Origin: Arthrobacter gandavensis
Lineage (GTDB): Bacteria > Actinomycetota > Actinomycetes > Actinomycetales > Micrococcaceae
Length of the DNA stretch: 64,000 nt
NCBI RefSeq assembly: GCF_009192735.1
Contig: NZ_VTFU01000004.1
Location: 186,001 to 250,000, forward strand
Direction of reading: 5' to 3'
Positions 18,572-25,667 of the stretch are shown here, in pieces; within the stretch, counting starts at the first letter, position 1, and each line of letters begins with the position of its first letter. The notes below the pieces were generated by a model. The model searched no databases. It was given only the letters and a program-made list of their open reading frames with translations, and was not told where the DNA came from. The position numbers and the translations under genes were made by a program.

Positions 18572-18921
18572 GACCGTTTGCCGCGGGGCCTGCGGCGGCC
18601 CCCGGCCTGCAGTCCGCCCCAGAAGGCAAACAGCACGGCTCCCGCCAGCACCAGCAGCGCACCCGCCCGCATTCCGCGGCTGAACAGCATCACGCCGCCG
18701 GGCAGTCCTTCCTCCGGCAGCGGGGTATAGGCGACCCAGCTGATCTCCGTGGGTCCCGGCCCCTGGGCCAGGAGCAGGACACCGGACAGGACCAGCAGGA
18801 GCGCCGCAGCCGGCATCCACATCAGCAGGAACAGGTTCCGGGCGCGGCCGGCGGCGGAACCCGTTCTCCGGCGGGCACCCGAAGCGCCCTTGTCCTGACT
18901 GTCGCCACCCTGGTCCGTCAT
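18568..18921 (-). CDS. Small two-helix membrane protein, hypothetical
   Basis: 117 residues. An Arg/Gly-rich cytoplasmic start (GGDSQDKGASGARRRTGSAAGRAR) precedes a first helix (NLFLLMWMPAAALLLVLSGVLLLAQG), a short extracytoplasmic loop (PTEISWVAYTPLPEEGLPGG), a second helix (AGALLVLAGAVLFAFWGGL) and a basic tail (RRRPRGKRS). I do not recognise a family. Its stop overlaps the end of the convergent GDSL gene by four bases. Confidence 0.72.
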   Translation of the reverse strand: MTDQGGDSQDKGASGARRRTGSAAGRARNLFLLMWMPAAALLLVLSGVLLLAQGPGPTEISWVAYTPLPEEGLPGGVMLFSRGMRAGALLVLAGAVLFAFWGGLQAGGRRRPRGKRS

Positions 18922-18957
18922 GCCGGAAAGGCTAGCACCGCGCCCGGCCCGGCAGCG

Positions 18958-19476
18958 TCAGGCGGGGGACCCTTTCTCGGCCAGTCGAATGAGGGTGGCC
19001 AGATGATCGCTCCAGTCCCCGGTATGGGTCCGGGCCACCTCAGCTCCGTCGGTAAGGCTCCCCAGTCCGCTCTCAGTCACGACGACGTCGGTGTAATCCG
19101 CTTCCGCATCAGGCCCAGCCCCGGCATCCAGCGTGAAACTCACAATCGTATGGCTGTTCCAGCCGGGCATGGTCCAGCGGAAGGACAGCAGCCGCTCCCG
19201 GGCCACGGCCAGCACCGTTCCCGTGGCACGGGTTCCGGGGCCGTTGCGGCCGTCGCTGTCGCTGCCGTCGTCGCGTCCGCTATCGCTGCCGCCGCCGTCG
19301 CTACCGCTGCCGCCTCCGTCGTCGTCGTGCGCGCTAAACCGCTCCGTCAGCGGAGCGCCGGGACTGGCGGTAAAGTCCATCTCCGGCCACCACGCCGCCC
19401 GGTGATCCACCAATGCCTGCCACAGCTGTTCCGGCGAGCACCGCGCCTGTGCCGCAACCCGAATTTGATCGCCCAT
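18958..19476 (-). CDS. SRPBCC/AHSA1-like protein with acidic low-complexity insert
   Basis: 172 residues. The N-terminus (IRVAAQARCSPEQLWQALVDHRAAWWPEMDFTASPGAPLTERF) and C-terminus (RLLSFRWTMPGWNSHTIVSFTLDAGAG ... THTGDWSDHLATLIRLAEKG) match the START-like AHSA1 (activator of Hsp90 homologue) fold. Between them lies a stretch of about 30 residues made almost only of Asp, Gly and Ser (DDDGGGSGSDGGGSDSGRDDGSDSDG), encoded by trinucleotide-like repeats. The insert falls in a loop of the fold and probably arose by slippage. Ligand and role are unknown. Confidence 0.82.
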   Translation of the reverse strand: MGDQIRVAAQARCSPEQLWQALVDHRAAWWPEMDFTASPGAPLTERFSAHDDDGGGSGSDGGGSDSGRDDGSDSDGRNGPGTRATGTVLAVARERLLSFRWTMPGWNSHTIVSFTLDAGAGPDAEADYTDVVVTESGLGSLTDGAEVARTHTGDWSDHLATLIRLAEKGSPA

Positions 19477-19650
19477 GGTTTTGTTCTTCCATGTCCGCGG
19501 CTTCTTGGCAAGGGAAACCGTGCACTGATGGCGGCCTGCACCGCGTCATGATCAGGAGCATGCCCCGGCCGTGCCCTACGTTGGTGAAGAGAGCAGGCAC
19601 CGTCGGCAACAGATCAGCTGCCGACGCCGCCATCCAATGAAGGAGATCCC

Positions 19651-20913
19651 TTGACCACCACCCTGATCCGACCCGTCCGCCCGTGGGGCCGCGCACTCAG
19701 CGACGTCACCCTGACGGACGGCATCATCACCGCCGTTGCGCCGCACCACCCCGCCGGCGGCGCCGGCACTGCGGGTTCGCCCGGTGCGGTTTCCCCCGCT
19801 GTGTCCACAGGCGCCACCGTGGTGGAGGGCCGCGGCCGCCTGTTGCTGCCCGCTTTCTCCGACGCGCATGTGCATCTGGACTCGACCCGGATTGGCCTGC
19901 CCTTCCGCGAACACACCGGCGGCCCCGGCGTATGGGAGATGATGCTGAACGACCGCCGCAACTGGCGCACCGCGGAGGTGTCCCTGCAGGAGCGGGTCAA
20001 CGAGACGCTGGGCCGGATGATCGCCCGCGGCACCACCCGGGTGCGCTCGTTTGCCCAGGTCGATGTGGACTGCCGGCTGGAACGCTTCGAGGCCGTGTCC
20101 GCTGCCCGGGAAACCTTCAGGGACCGGGCCGCCGTTCAGATCGTGGCGTTTCCGCAGGCCGGGCTGCTCCGGGAAAAAGGGTCGGTGGAGATGCTGGAGG
20201 AGGCGCTGAAAGCCGGCGCCGACGTCGTCGGCGGCATTGATCCCTGCAGCCTGGACCGGGATCCGGCGCAGCACCTGGACCTCGTCTTCGGACTGGCGGA
20301 GAAGTACCAGGTGCCCATCGACATCCACCTGCACGAGCCCGGAGCCCTCGGTGTGTTCAGCGCGGATCTGGTGCTGGAACGCACCCGCGCCCTCGGCATG
20401 CAGGGACAGGTGACGCTCTCCCATGCCTATCAGCTGGGCAGCGTAAGCGAAGCAACCACCAGCCGGCTTCTGGAAGCCTTTGCGGAGCTGGATGTGTGCC
20501 TTACCTCGGTGGCTCCGGCGACCTCAGGCCAGCTGCCCCTGACCCGCATGGCGGAGGCCGGCATCCGCTTCGGACTGGGCGAAGACGGCCAGCGCGATTA
20601 CTGGTCCCCGTACGGAAACGCGGACATGCTGGACCGGACCTGGCAGCTGGCCTTTACCCAGGGCTTCCGGCAGGACGAACTGATCGAGCATTGCCTGGCC
20701 GTCGCCACTGTGGGCGGAGCAAGCATCCTGGATCCGTCCGCCGTCCGGCTCAAGGACACCGCCCACCGCCCAGGCCTTGATGCCGGCGACCCGGCGGATC
20801 TGCTGCTTGTCGGCGGCGAAACCCTCTCCTCTGCCGTGATGGACCGCGGCACCGACCGCACTGTGCTCCGCGCGGGACGGATCGTGGCGGACCAGCTGGA
20901 GCTTGTTTCCTAG
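19651..20913 (+). CDS. Amidohydrolase (cytosine deaminase-like)
   Basis: 420 residues from TTG 19651, placed eight bases after AAGGAG. The TIM-barrel metal motifs of the amidohydrolase superfamily are present: LLLPAFSDAHVHLDSTR (HxH after strand 1), DIHLHEPG (His after strand 5), LSHAYQLG (His after strand 6) and FGLGEDGQRDYWSPYG (Asp after strand 8). FAQVDVDCRLERFEAV fits the strand-4 region. The layout is that of cytosine deaminase (CodA)-type enzymes, but the exact substrate (a pyrimidine, triazine or other cyclic amidine) cannot be read. It is convergent with metX, the two stop codons overlapping. Confidence 0.85.
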   Translation: MTTTLIRPVRPWGRALSDVTLTDGIITAVAPHHPAGGAGTAGSPGAVSPAVSTGATVVEGRGRLLLPAFSDAHVHLDSTRIGLPFREHTGGPGVWEMMLNDRRNWRTAEVSLQERVNETLGRMIARGTTRVRSFAQVDVDCRLERFEAVSAARETFRDRAAVQIVAFPQAGLLREKGSVEMLEEALKAGADVVGGIDPCSLDRDPAQHLDLVFGLAEKYQVPIDIHLHEPGALGVFSADLVLERTRALGMQGQVTLSHAYQLGSVSEATTSRLLEAFAELDVCLTSVAPATSGQLPLTRMAEAGIRFGLGEDGQRDYWSPYGNADMLDRTWQLAFTQGFRQDELIEHCLAVATVGGASILDPSAVRLKDTAHRPGLDAGDPADLLLVGGETLSSAVMDRGTDRTVLRAGRIVADQLELVS

Positions 20914-22034
20914 CTGAAGAAGAGTTTCCGCAGCGGCTTTCCGAGCTGCTCGACGTCGGTCAGGAAGCCGTCATGGCCAATGGGCGCGCTGATGGTGTGC
21001 ACCCGGACATCGCCGGGAAGCGCGGCGGCCAGCACCTCGGACTGCTGCGGGAAGTAGAGCCGGTCCGAATCGACGGCCGCAATGAAGAACTCGGCCGTAA
21101 CGGCGGACAGGGCCTCCTGCAGCGATCCCCTGCCGCGTGCGACGTCGTGGCTCATCAAGGCTTCGGTCAGCACCAGGTAGCTGTTCGCGTCAAAACGCTG
21201 CACCAACTTCCGGGCCTGATGATCCAGATAGCTCTCCACCGCGTAGCGGCCGCGTTCCGCCGACAGCGCCGACCCCAGCGGATCCTCCCGCCGCTGGGGC
21301 GCGTTCCCGAACCGGTACTCCAGCTCCGCCTCGGAGCGGTAGGTGATGTGCGCGATCCTGCGTGCCAGTCCCAAGCCGGCGGTCGGAGCGGTTCCGTTGT
21401 AGTAGTCCCCGCCGTTGAAGTGCGGGTCCAGCCGGATCGCCTCGAGCTGCGCCTGGCCAAAGGCGATCTGCTCGGCCGAGCTCGCCGCCGTGCAGGCGAT
21501 CACGGCGCAGCGCTGCACCCGGTCTGGTTCGGTGACGGCCCATTCAAGGGCCCGGGCACCGCCGAGCGACCCGCCCAGCACGGTGTGCCAGGTACGGATT
21601 CCCAGCAGATCCGCCAGCCGGGCCTCGGCGCGGACCGCGTCCCGGATGGTGACGAACGGAAAGCGTGAACCCCAGGGCAGTCCCTCGGGATCATTCGAGG
21701 ACGGCCCGGTGGAGCCGTAGCAGCCGCCGAGCATGTTGATCGAGACGACGAAGAACCGGTTGGTGTCCACGGTTTTCCCGGGACCCACGAGGGCGTCCCA
21801 CCAGCCGTCCTCGCTGCTGCTGCCGCGGGCAACGTGGGTGCTGCCGGTCAGGGCATGCGCCACGAGCACAGCGTTGGACCCGTCAGGATTCAGGGTTCCC
21901 CACGTTTCATACGCCAGGGACACCTGCGGCAGGTGCCCGCCGGTTTCCAGCTCCAGACTGCCGACTTGGGCATGCCGCAGCACCCCGTCCCAGGCAGGGG
22001 CGGGGTGCTGCGGCACCGTGGACGGCAGGGCCAC
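20910..22034 (-). CDS. metX: Homoserine O-acetyltransferase
   Basis: Acetylates homoserine with acetyl-CoA, the activation step of methionine synthesis. 374 residues from GTG 22034. It has an alpha/beta hydrolase fold with NAVLVAHALTGSTHV, NMLGGCYGSTGPSS, the nucleophile elbow VLGGSLGGARALEW (Ser in GGSLGG), and the Asp/His pair at AVDSDRLYFP and APIGHDGFLTD. It lies eight bases downstream of metY and shares its SAM-IV riboswitch leader. Confidence 0.96.
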   Translation of the reverse strand: MALPSTVPQHPAPAWDGVLRHAQVGSLELETGGHLPQVSLAYETWGTLNPDGSNAVLVAHALTGSTHVARGSSSEDGWWDALVGPGKTVDTNRFFVVSINMLGGCYGSTGPSSNDPEGLPWGSRFPFVTIRDAVRAEARLADLLGIRTWHTVLGGSLGGARALEWAVTEPDRVQRCAVIACTAASSAEQIAFGQAQLEAIRLDPHFNGGDYYNGTAPTAGLGLARRIAHITYRSEAELEYRFGNAPQRREDPLGSALSAERGRYAVESYLDHQARKLVQRFDANSYLVLTEALMSHDVARGRGSLQEALSAVTAEFFIAAVDSDRLYFPQQSEVLAAALPGDVRVHTISAPIGHDGFLTDVEQLGKPLRKLFFS

Positions 22035-22042
22035 GCGAATCG

Positions 22043-23359
22043 TTACGCTCCCTTGGCCGCGCGGAAGCCGGCGTCGAGGTCGGCAATGATGTCGTCGATG
22101 TGCTCGATGCCCACGGACAGCCGGACCAGACCGGGGCTGACCCCAGCGGCGAGCTGGGCTTCGGCGCCGAGCTGGCTGTGCGTGGTCGACGCCGGATGGA
22201 TCACCAGGGAGCGGACGTCACCCACGTTGGCCACATGGGAATGCAGATCCAGGGCATCCACGAATCGTTTCCCCGCCTCGATGCCGCCGGTGATGTCGAA
22301 GGAGACAATGGCGCCGGTGCCGCGCGGGCCGTACTTGCGGCCGCGCTCAAACCACGGACTGGATTCCAGGCCCGCATAGGCGACTGAGATGACGTCGTCG
22401 TGCGCTTCGAGCCAGTTCGCGACGGCGACGGCGTTGGCAACGTGCCGTTCCACCCGCAGGCTCAGTGTTTCGAGACCCTGGGCAATGAGGAACGCGTTGA
22501 ACGGCGACACGGCGGAACCGAGGTCGCGGAGCAGCTGCACCCGGGCCTTGAGGATGTAGGCGAGGTTGGCGCCCAGGACGCCGTCCGCGCCGAGGTCGCG
22601 GGCGTACACCAGCCCGTTGTAGCTTTCATCCGGGGTGTTGAACCCGGGGAACTTCTCCGGATCAGCGCCAAAGTCGAAATTGCCGGAGTCCACGATCACC
22701 CCGGCGATGGAGGTGCCGTGGCCGCCGAGGTACTTCGTGGCCGAATGCACCACGATGTCCGCGCCCCATTCAATGGGCCGGATCAGATAGGGGGTGGACA
22801 GGGTGTTGTCCACGATCAGCGGAACGCCGGCCTCATGCGCAACGGCGCTGATGCCCTCAATGTCCAGGACGTCCTGGCGCGGGTTCGAGACCACTTCGCC
22901 GAAGAAGGCCTTGGTGTTTGGCCGCACGGCGCTGCGCCACTGGTCCAGGTTGTCCGGGTCATGCACAAACGTGGTCTCGATGCCGAACTTCTTCAGGGTG
23001 TGCTTGAAGAGGTTGTAGGTGCCGCCGTAGAGGCTGGGGCTGGCGACGATGTGGTCTCCAGCCTCGGCGATGTTGAGGATGGCGAAGGTTTCGGCGGCCT
23101 GTCCGGAGGCGAGCAGCAGCGCCCCGAGGCCGCCTTCGAGGGATGCGATCCGGTTCTCGACGGCTTCCTGGGTGGGGTTGCCGATGCGGGTGTAGATCGG
23201 CTCCAGCTCGGCCAGCGCAAATCGGTTGGCTGCTGCCTCGGCGCTGGGGAAGACGAATGACGTTGTCTGGTAGATCGGCAGGGCACGGGCGCCGGTGACG
23301 GCGTCAGGCTCCTGTCCCACATGGATCTGCCGGGTTTCGAATGACCAGTTTCCTGACAT
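22043..23359 (-). CDS. metY: O-acetylhomoserine aminocarboxypropyltransferase (sulfhydrylase)
   Basis: Converts O-acetylhomoserine plus sulfide (or methanethiol) to homocysteine (or methionine); PLP enzyme. 438 residues from ATG 23359 (MSGNWSFETRQIHVG) behind GGGAGC. The open frame extends ten codons further with no ribosome binding site. Cys/Met-metabolism motifs are present: ALPIYQTTSFVF, LYGGTYNLFKHTL, VDNTLSTPYLIRPIEWGADIVVHSATKYLGGHG with the PLP lysine in SATKY, and VGDVRSLVIHPASTTHSQL. It heads the metY-metX operon. Confidence 0.96.
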   Translation of the reverse strand: MSGNWSFETRQIHVGQEPDAVTGARALPIYQTTSFVFPSAEAAANRFALAELEPIYTRIGNPTQEAVENRIASLEGGLGALLLASGQAAETFAILNIAEAGDHIVASPSLYGGTYNLFKHTLKKFGIETTFVHDPDNLDQWRSAVRPNTKAFFGEVVSNPRQDVLDIEGISAVAHEAGVPLIVDNTLSTPYLIRPIEWGADIVVHSATKYLGGHGTSIAGVIVDSGNFDFGADPEKFPGFNTPDESYNGLVYARDLGADGVLGANLAYILKARVQLLRDLGSAVSPFNAFLIAQGLETLSLRVERHVANAVAVANWLEAHDDVISVAYAGLESSPWFERGRKYGPRGTGAIVSFDITGGIEAGKRFVDALDLHSHVANVGDVRSLVIHPASTTHSQLGAEAQLAAGVSPGLVRLSVGIEHIDDIIADLDAGFRAAKGA

Positions 23360-23399
23360 GGAGTGCTCCCTATTAACCAGGGGCCGCACCGAGACTTCC

Positions 23400-23550
23400 A
23401 GCCGGAAAAGAGCCGGCAGCCACGTGTGACCCGCGCTTGCCGCACGTCCTCTTAACGTGCAGCCAGGTCTTCACCCGGGGCACCCCACCGCGGTTGGAGG
23501 GTTGCCGGCCAGCAAGCCGGGGCTATCTGCTGGCACTCATGACCTATTCC
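23400..23550 (-). promoter_or_regulatory. SAM-IV type riboswitch in the metY leader
   Basis: On the minus strand the leader contains GGTCATGAGTGCCAGC, then CCCCGGCTTGCTGGCCGGC, AACCCTCC, CGCGGTGGGGTGCC and CCCGGGTGAAGACC, ending in GACC that closes P1 with the initial GGTC (23541-23544 with 23466-23469). These are the conserved blocks of the SAM-I/SAM-IV ligand core, in the form found in actinobacteria. An extra hairpin (23442-23460, GCACGT/ACGTGC) follows P1, as expected for SAM-IV. It should lower metYX expression when S-adenosylmethionine is plentiful. No T-run terminator is seen, so control may act at translation initiation. Confidence 0.88.
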
Positions 23551-23726
23551 CACTATGAAAACGGATAACCCCGAAGCCCGCAACCTCTGTGACGGTTCAT
23601 TTCCCCGAGTCTCAGAGGCGCCTTCCCCCGCATGCTCCGCGCTGCGCAGAGCGCTCCCTGCTCGGCTCGCCCGGGGATTTGCCGGTCGCGGTCAGCGGCG
23701 CAAACGCCCCGAATCCCCCCACCAAA

Positions 23727-23756
23727 AAGGTAAGCATGCTCAGTTAGGCTTACCTT
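23727..23756 (+). promoter_or_regulatory. Inverted repeat resembling a DtxR/IdeR iron box
   Basis: Perfect 9-bp arms AAGGTAAGC (23727-23735) and GCTTACCTT (23748-23756) lie 30 bases upstream of the VOC gene start. The right side reads TTAGGCTTACCTTG, close to half of the actinobacterial iron-box consensus (TTAGGTTAGGCTAACCTAA-like). Whether IdeR binds is untested. The rest of 23551-23785 holds nothing else I can support. Confidence 0.45.
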
Positions 23757-23785
23757 GGTCGAGAGGTTGGTCACAACGTGCCATT

Positions 23786-24445
23786 ATGGGCCGCATGCGC
23801 TTGGACCATGTATCTTATGCCTGTGAATCCGACGGTCTTTTGGCCACGACAGAGAGGATTGCCTCCGCTCTGGGAGCCGACTTCGTCAAGGGCGGAGTGC
23901 ATCCGCGTTTCGGCACCCGCAACATGATTCTTCCCCTGGCCAACCACCAATATGTTGAGGTGGTCGAGGCCCTGAGCCATCCGGCGTCGGACAAGGCTCC
24001 GTTCGGCCAGGCCGTGCGCCAGCGCTCCGAGTGCGGCGGCGGCTGGATGGGCTGGTGCGTTGCAGTGGACGACCTGTCGCCGTTCGAAGAACGCCTGGGC
24101 CGCGAGTCGGTTCCGGGTAACCGCAAGTTCCCCGACGGCCAGGAACTGACCTGGCGCCAGATCGGGATCAACGGCCTGATCGCCGACCCCCAGGTGCCGT
24201 ACATGCTGCGCTGGGATGACGGCACCGAGCCGCTGCACCCCTCCGCCGCGCTGCCCGGAATGCCCGGGGCCGTAAAGCTGAACTCGCTGACCATTGCAGG
24301 ATCCGCGGAGCGTGTGGCCGACTGGCTGGGCACCCCGATTGAAGAGCCGCTGGAAAATGTCGGCGTCACCTGGATCTCGCCCAAGGGAACCCCCGGCATC
24401 ATGTCGGTCACGTTCAACACGGCGAACGGCCTCGTCGAGATCTAG
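23786..24445 (+). CDS. VOC (glyoxalase-like) family protein
   Basis: 219 residues from ATG 23786 (a second in-frame ATG at 23795 is possible); the open frame upstream to 23555 is not credible as coding. The start MRLDHVSYACESDGLLATTERIASALGADFVKGGVHPRFGTRNMILPLANHQYVEVVEAL is a typical vicinal oxygen chelate half-domain with a glyoxalase-like substrate loop (GVHPRFGTRN). The second half (AVKLNSLTIAGSAERVADWLG ... VTWISPKGTPGIMSVTFNTANG) forms the paired domain. The protein is common as an uncharacterised VOC family protein. Metal and substrate are unknown. A possible iron box lies upstream. Confidence 0.85.
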   Translation: MGRMRLDHVSYACESDGLLATTERIASALGADFVKGGVHPRFGTRNMILPLANHQYVEVVEALSHPASDKAPFGQAVRQRSECGGGWMGWCVAVDDLSPFEERLGRESVPGNRKFPDGQELTWRQIGINGLIADPQVPYMLRWDDGTEPLHPSAALPGMPGAVKLNSLTIAGSAERVADWLGTPIEEPLENVGVTWISPKGTPGIMSVTFNTANGLVEI

Positions 24446-24469
24446 CACTGCCGATTCCGTCCGGGGCGG

Positions 24470-24565
24470 GTTTCTGCTGCCACTTTGGGTTTCTGCTGCC
24501 ACTTTGGGTTTCTGCTGCCATGGCGCAGTGGCAGCAGAAACCCAAAACGGTCGATTGTGCCCAAA
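24470..24565. repeat. CTGCTGCCAC palindromic repeat, left copy
   Basis: Two full tandem copies of TTTCTGCTGCCACTTTGGG (24471-24489, 24490-24508) and a third partial one lead into the inverted arm GTGGCAGCAGAAACCCAAA (24529-24547). The tail ACGGTCGATT...CCCAAAA follows. It is in the same orientation as the copy at 25588-25660 and lies just upstream of the AbiEi-like gene. Confidence 0.85.
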
Positions 24566-24632
24566 ACGTACGGTTTTCCACAGATTTCCGGCTGCTCTCC
24601 CCCGAGCTGAAGCACTCCCCCACTCTGGGCGG

Positions 24633-25574
24633 ATGGATCCGGAGTTCCTTTTTGCGGCCGATGCCGAGCATGCCGGCGTCAACAGGCGTCAAATAGCCCT
24701 GCGGTGCGCATCCGGAGAACTCGTCCGGGTTCGGCCAGGCGTATACGTTTGGTCCGAGTTCTGGCAGAAGCTGCCCAAATGGGACCGGGACCATGTGCGG
24801 ATTCTGGCCGCCGTCGAACAGGGCGGAAGTCCCCGGATTCTCGTTCAGCAGTCGGCCGCGGTTATCTGGGGCATCCCCGTAATCGGAGGGTCATCCGAAA
24901 TATTGCTGCTGGCCTCTGATTCTTCACACGGCCGTCGCCGCGGCGAGCTCCGTTGGACGACACGGCGGTTACTGGAGCCTGTCACGTCCCGAAACGGCCT
25001 ACAGCTTACTTCGCGTGCCCAGACGGTCCTGGATATGGCGGCCTACTTGCCGTTTGAACGCGCCGTGCCCGCCATGGACCATGTGTTGCGGCCAGACCCG
25101 GGCCAGCGCCATCCGCCGTTGACCAAGGATGCCCTGCGGGAGCTGTCGCTGCTGCTGCCTGACCAAGCCAAACGTGCCAGGGCTCTGCGCGTCATCGACT
25201 TCGCGGACAGCAACTCGCAATCCCCCGGCGAGTCCTATTCCCGTGCAAAACTCCATCGGTTTGGATTCCCGCCCCCGGAGCTGCAGCACGAGGTCATCAC
25301 GCCCGCAGGCCAGTTCAGGACTGACTTCTATTGGAAGAAGCACCGTCTGGTGGGCGAGTTTGACGGTGCCGTGAAGTACGGGGCGAACGGCTCCATGCTG
25401 GCTCCCACGTGGGAGACGCTCACGAACGAGAAGCGAAGGGAAGACGCCATCCGGGCCACGGGGGCCGCCTTCGTCCGCTGGTCGTGGGGCAACATCACCA
25501 AATCGCCGCAGGACCCCGACGGACTGGTGCAACGGCTGGTCCGGGCGGGTCTTCCGCGGTCACGGCGCGGCTAA
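24633..25574 (+). CDS. AbiEi-like N-terminal domain with DUF559/Vsr-type nuclease-like C-terminus
   Basis: 313 residues from ATG 24633. The N-terminal part (AGVNRRQIALRCASGELVRVRPGVYVWSEFW) is the winged-helix seen in AbiEi-type antitoxin domains. The middle (ILVQQSAAVIWGIPVIG ... LTSRAQTVLDMAAYLPFERAVPAMDHVL) also follows that protein class. The C-terminal part fits a PD-(D/E)XK/DUF559-like core: SPGESYSRAKLHRFGFPPPELQHEV, FRTDFYWKKHRLVGEFDGAVKY (Asp and EFD as candidate metal ligands), and GAAFVRWSWGNI. No AbiEii-like toxin lies next to it. Palindromic repeat copies flank the gene on both sides. Role unknown; nuclease activity is inference only. Confidence 0.82.
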   Translation: MDPEFLFAADAEHAGVNRRQIALRCASGELVRVRPGVYVWSEFWQKLPKWDRDHVRILAAVEQGGSPRILVQQSAAVIWGIPVIGGSSEILLLASDSSHGRRRGELRWTTRRLLEPVTSRNGLQLTSRAQTVLDMAAYLPFERAVPAMDHVLRPDPGQRHPPLTKDALRELSLLLPDQAKRARALRVIDFADSNSQSPGESYSRAKLHRFGFPPPELQHEVITPAGQFRTDFYWKKHRLVGEFDGAVKYGANGSMLAPTWETLTNEKRREDAIRATGAAFVRWSWGNITKSPQDPDGLVQRLVRAGLPRSRRG

Positions 25575-25587
25575 GCACCCCTCCCCG

Positions 25588-25660
25588 ATTCTGCTGCCAC
25601 TTTGGGTTTCTGCTGCCACTGCGCAGTGGCAGCAGAAACCCGAAACGGTCGATTTCACCC
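25588..25660. repeat. CTGCTGCCAC palindromic repeat, right copy
   Basis: A perfect 38-bp palindrome (25604-25641; arm GGGTTTCTGCTGCCACTGC) is preceded by one partial direct unit and followed by CGAAACGGTCGATTTCACCCAAA, matching the tail of the left copy. It lies 14 bases after the AbiEi-like gene and just before the stop of the convergent GH2 gene, so it may also terminate transcription. Confidence 0.85.
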
Positions 25661-25667
25661 AAATTGT

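Noticed and set aside
24471-24547. CRISPR-like short tandem repeats
   Set aside because: Only two to three units, contiguous without spacers, ending in an inverted arm; no cas genes are nearby. It is a palindromic intergenic repeat.
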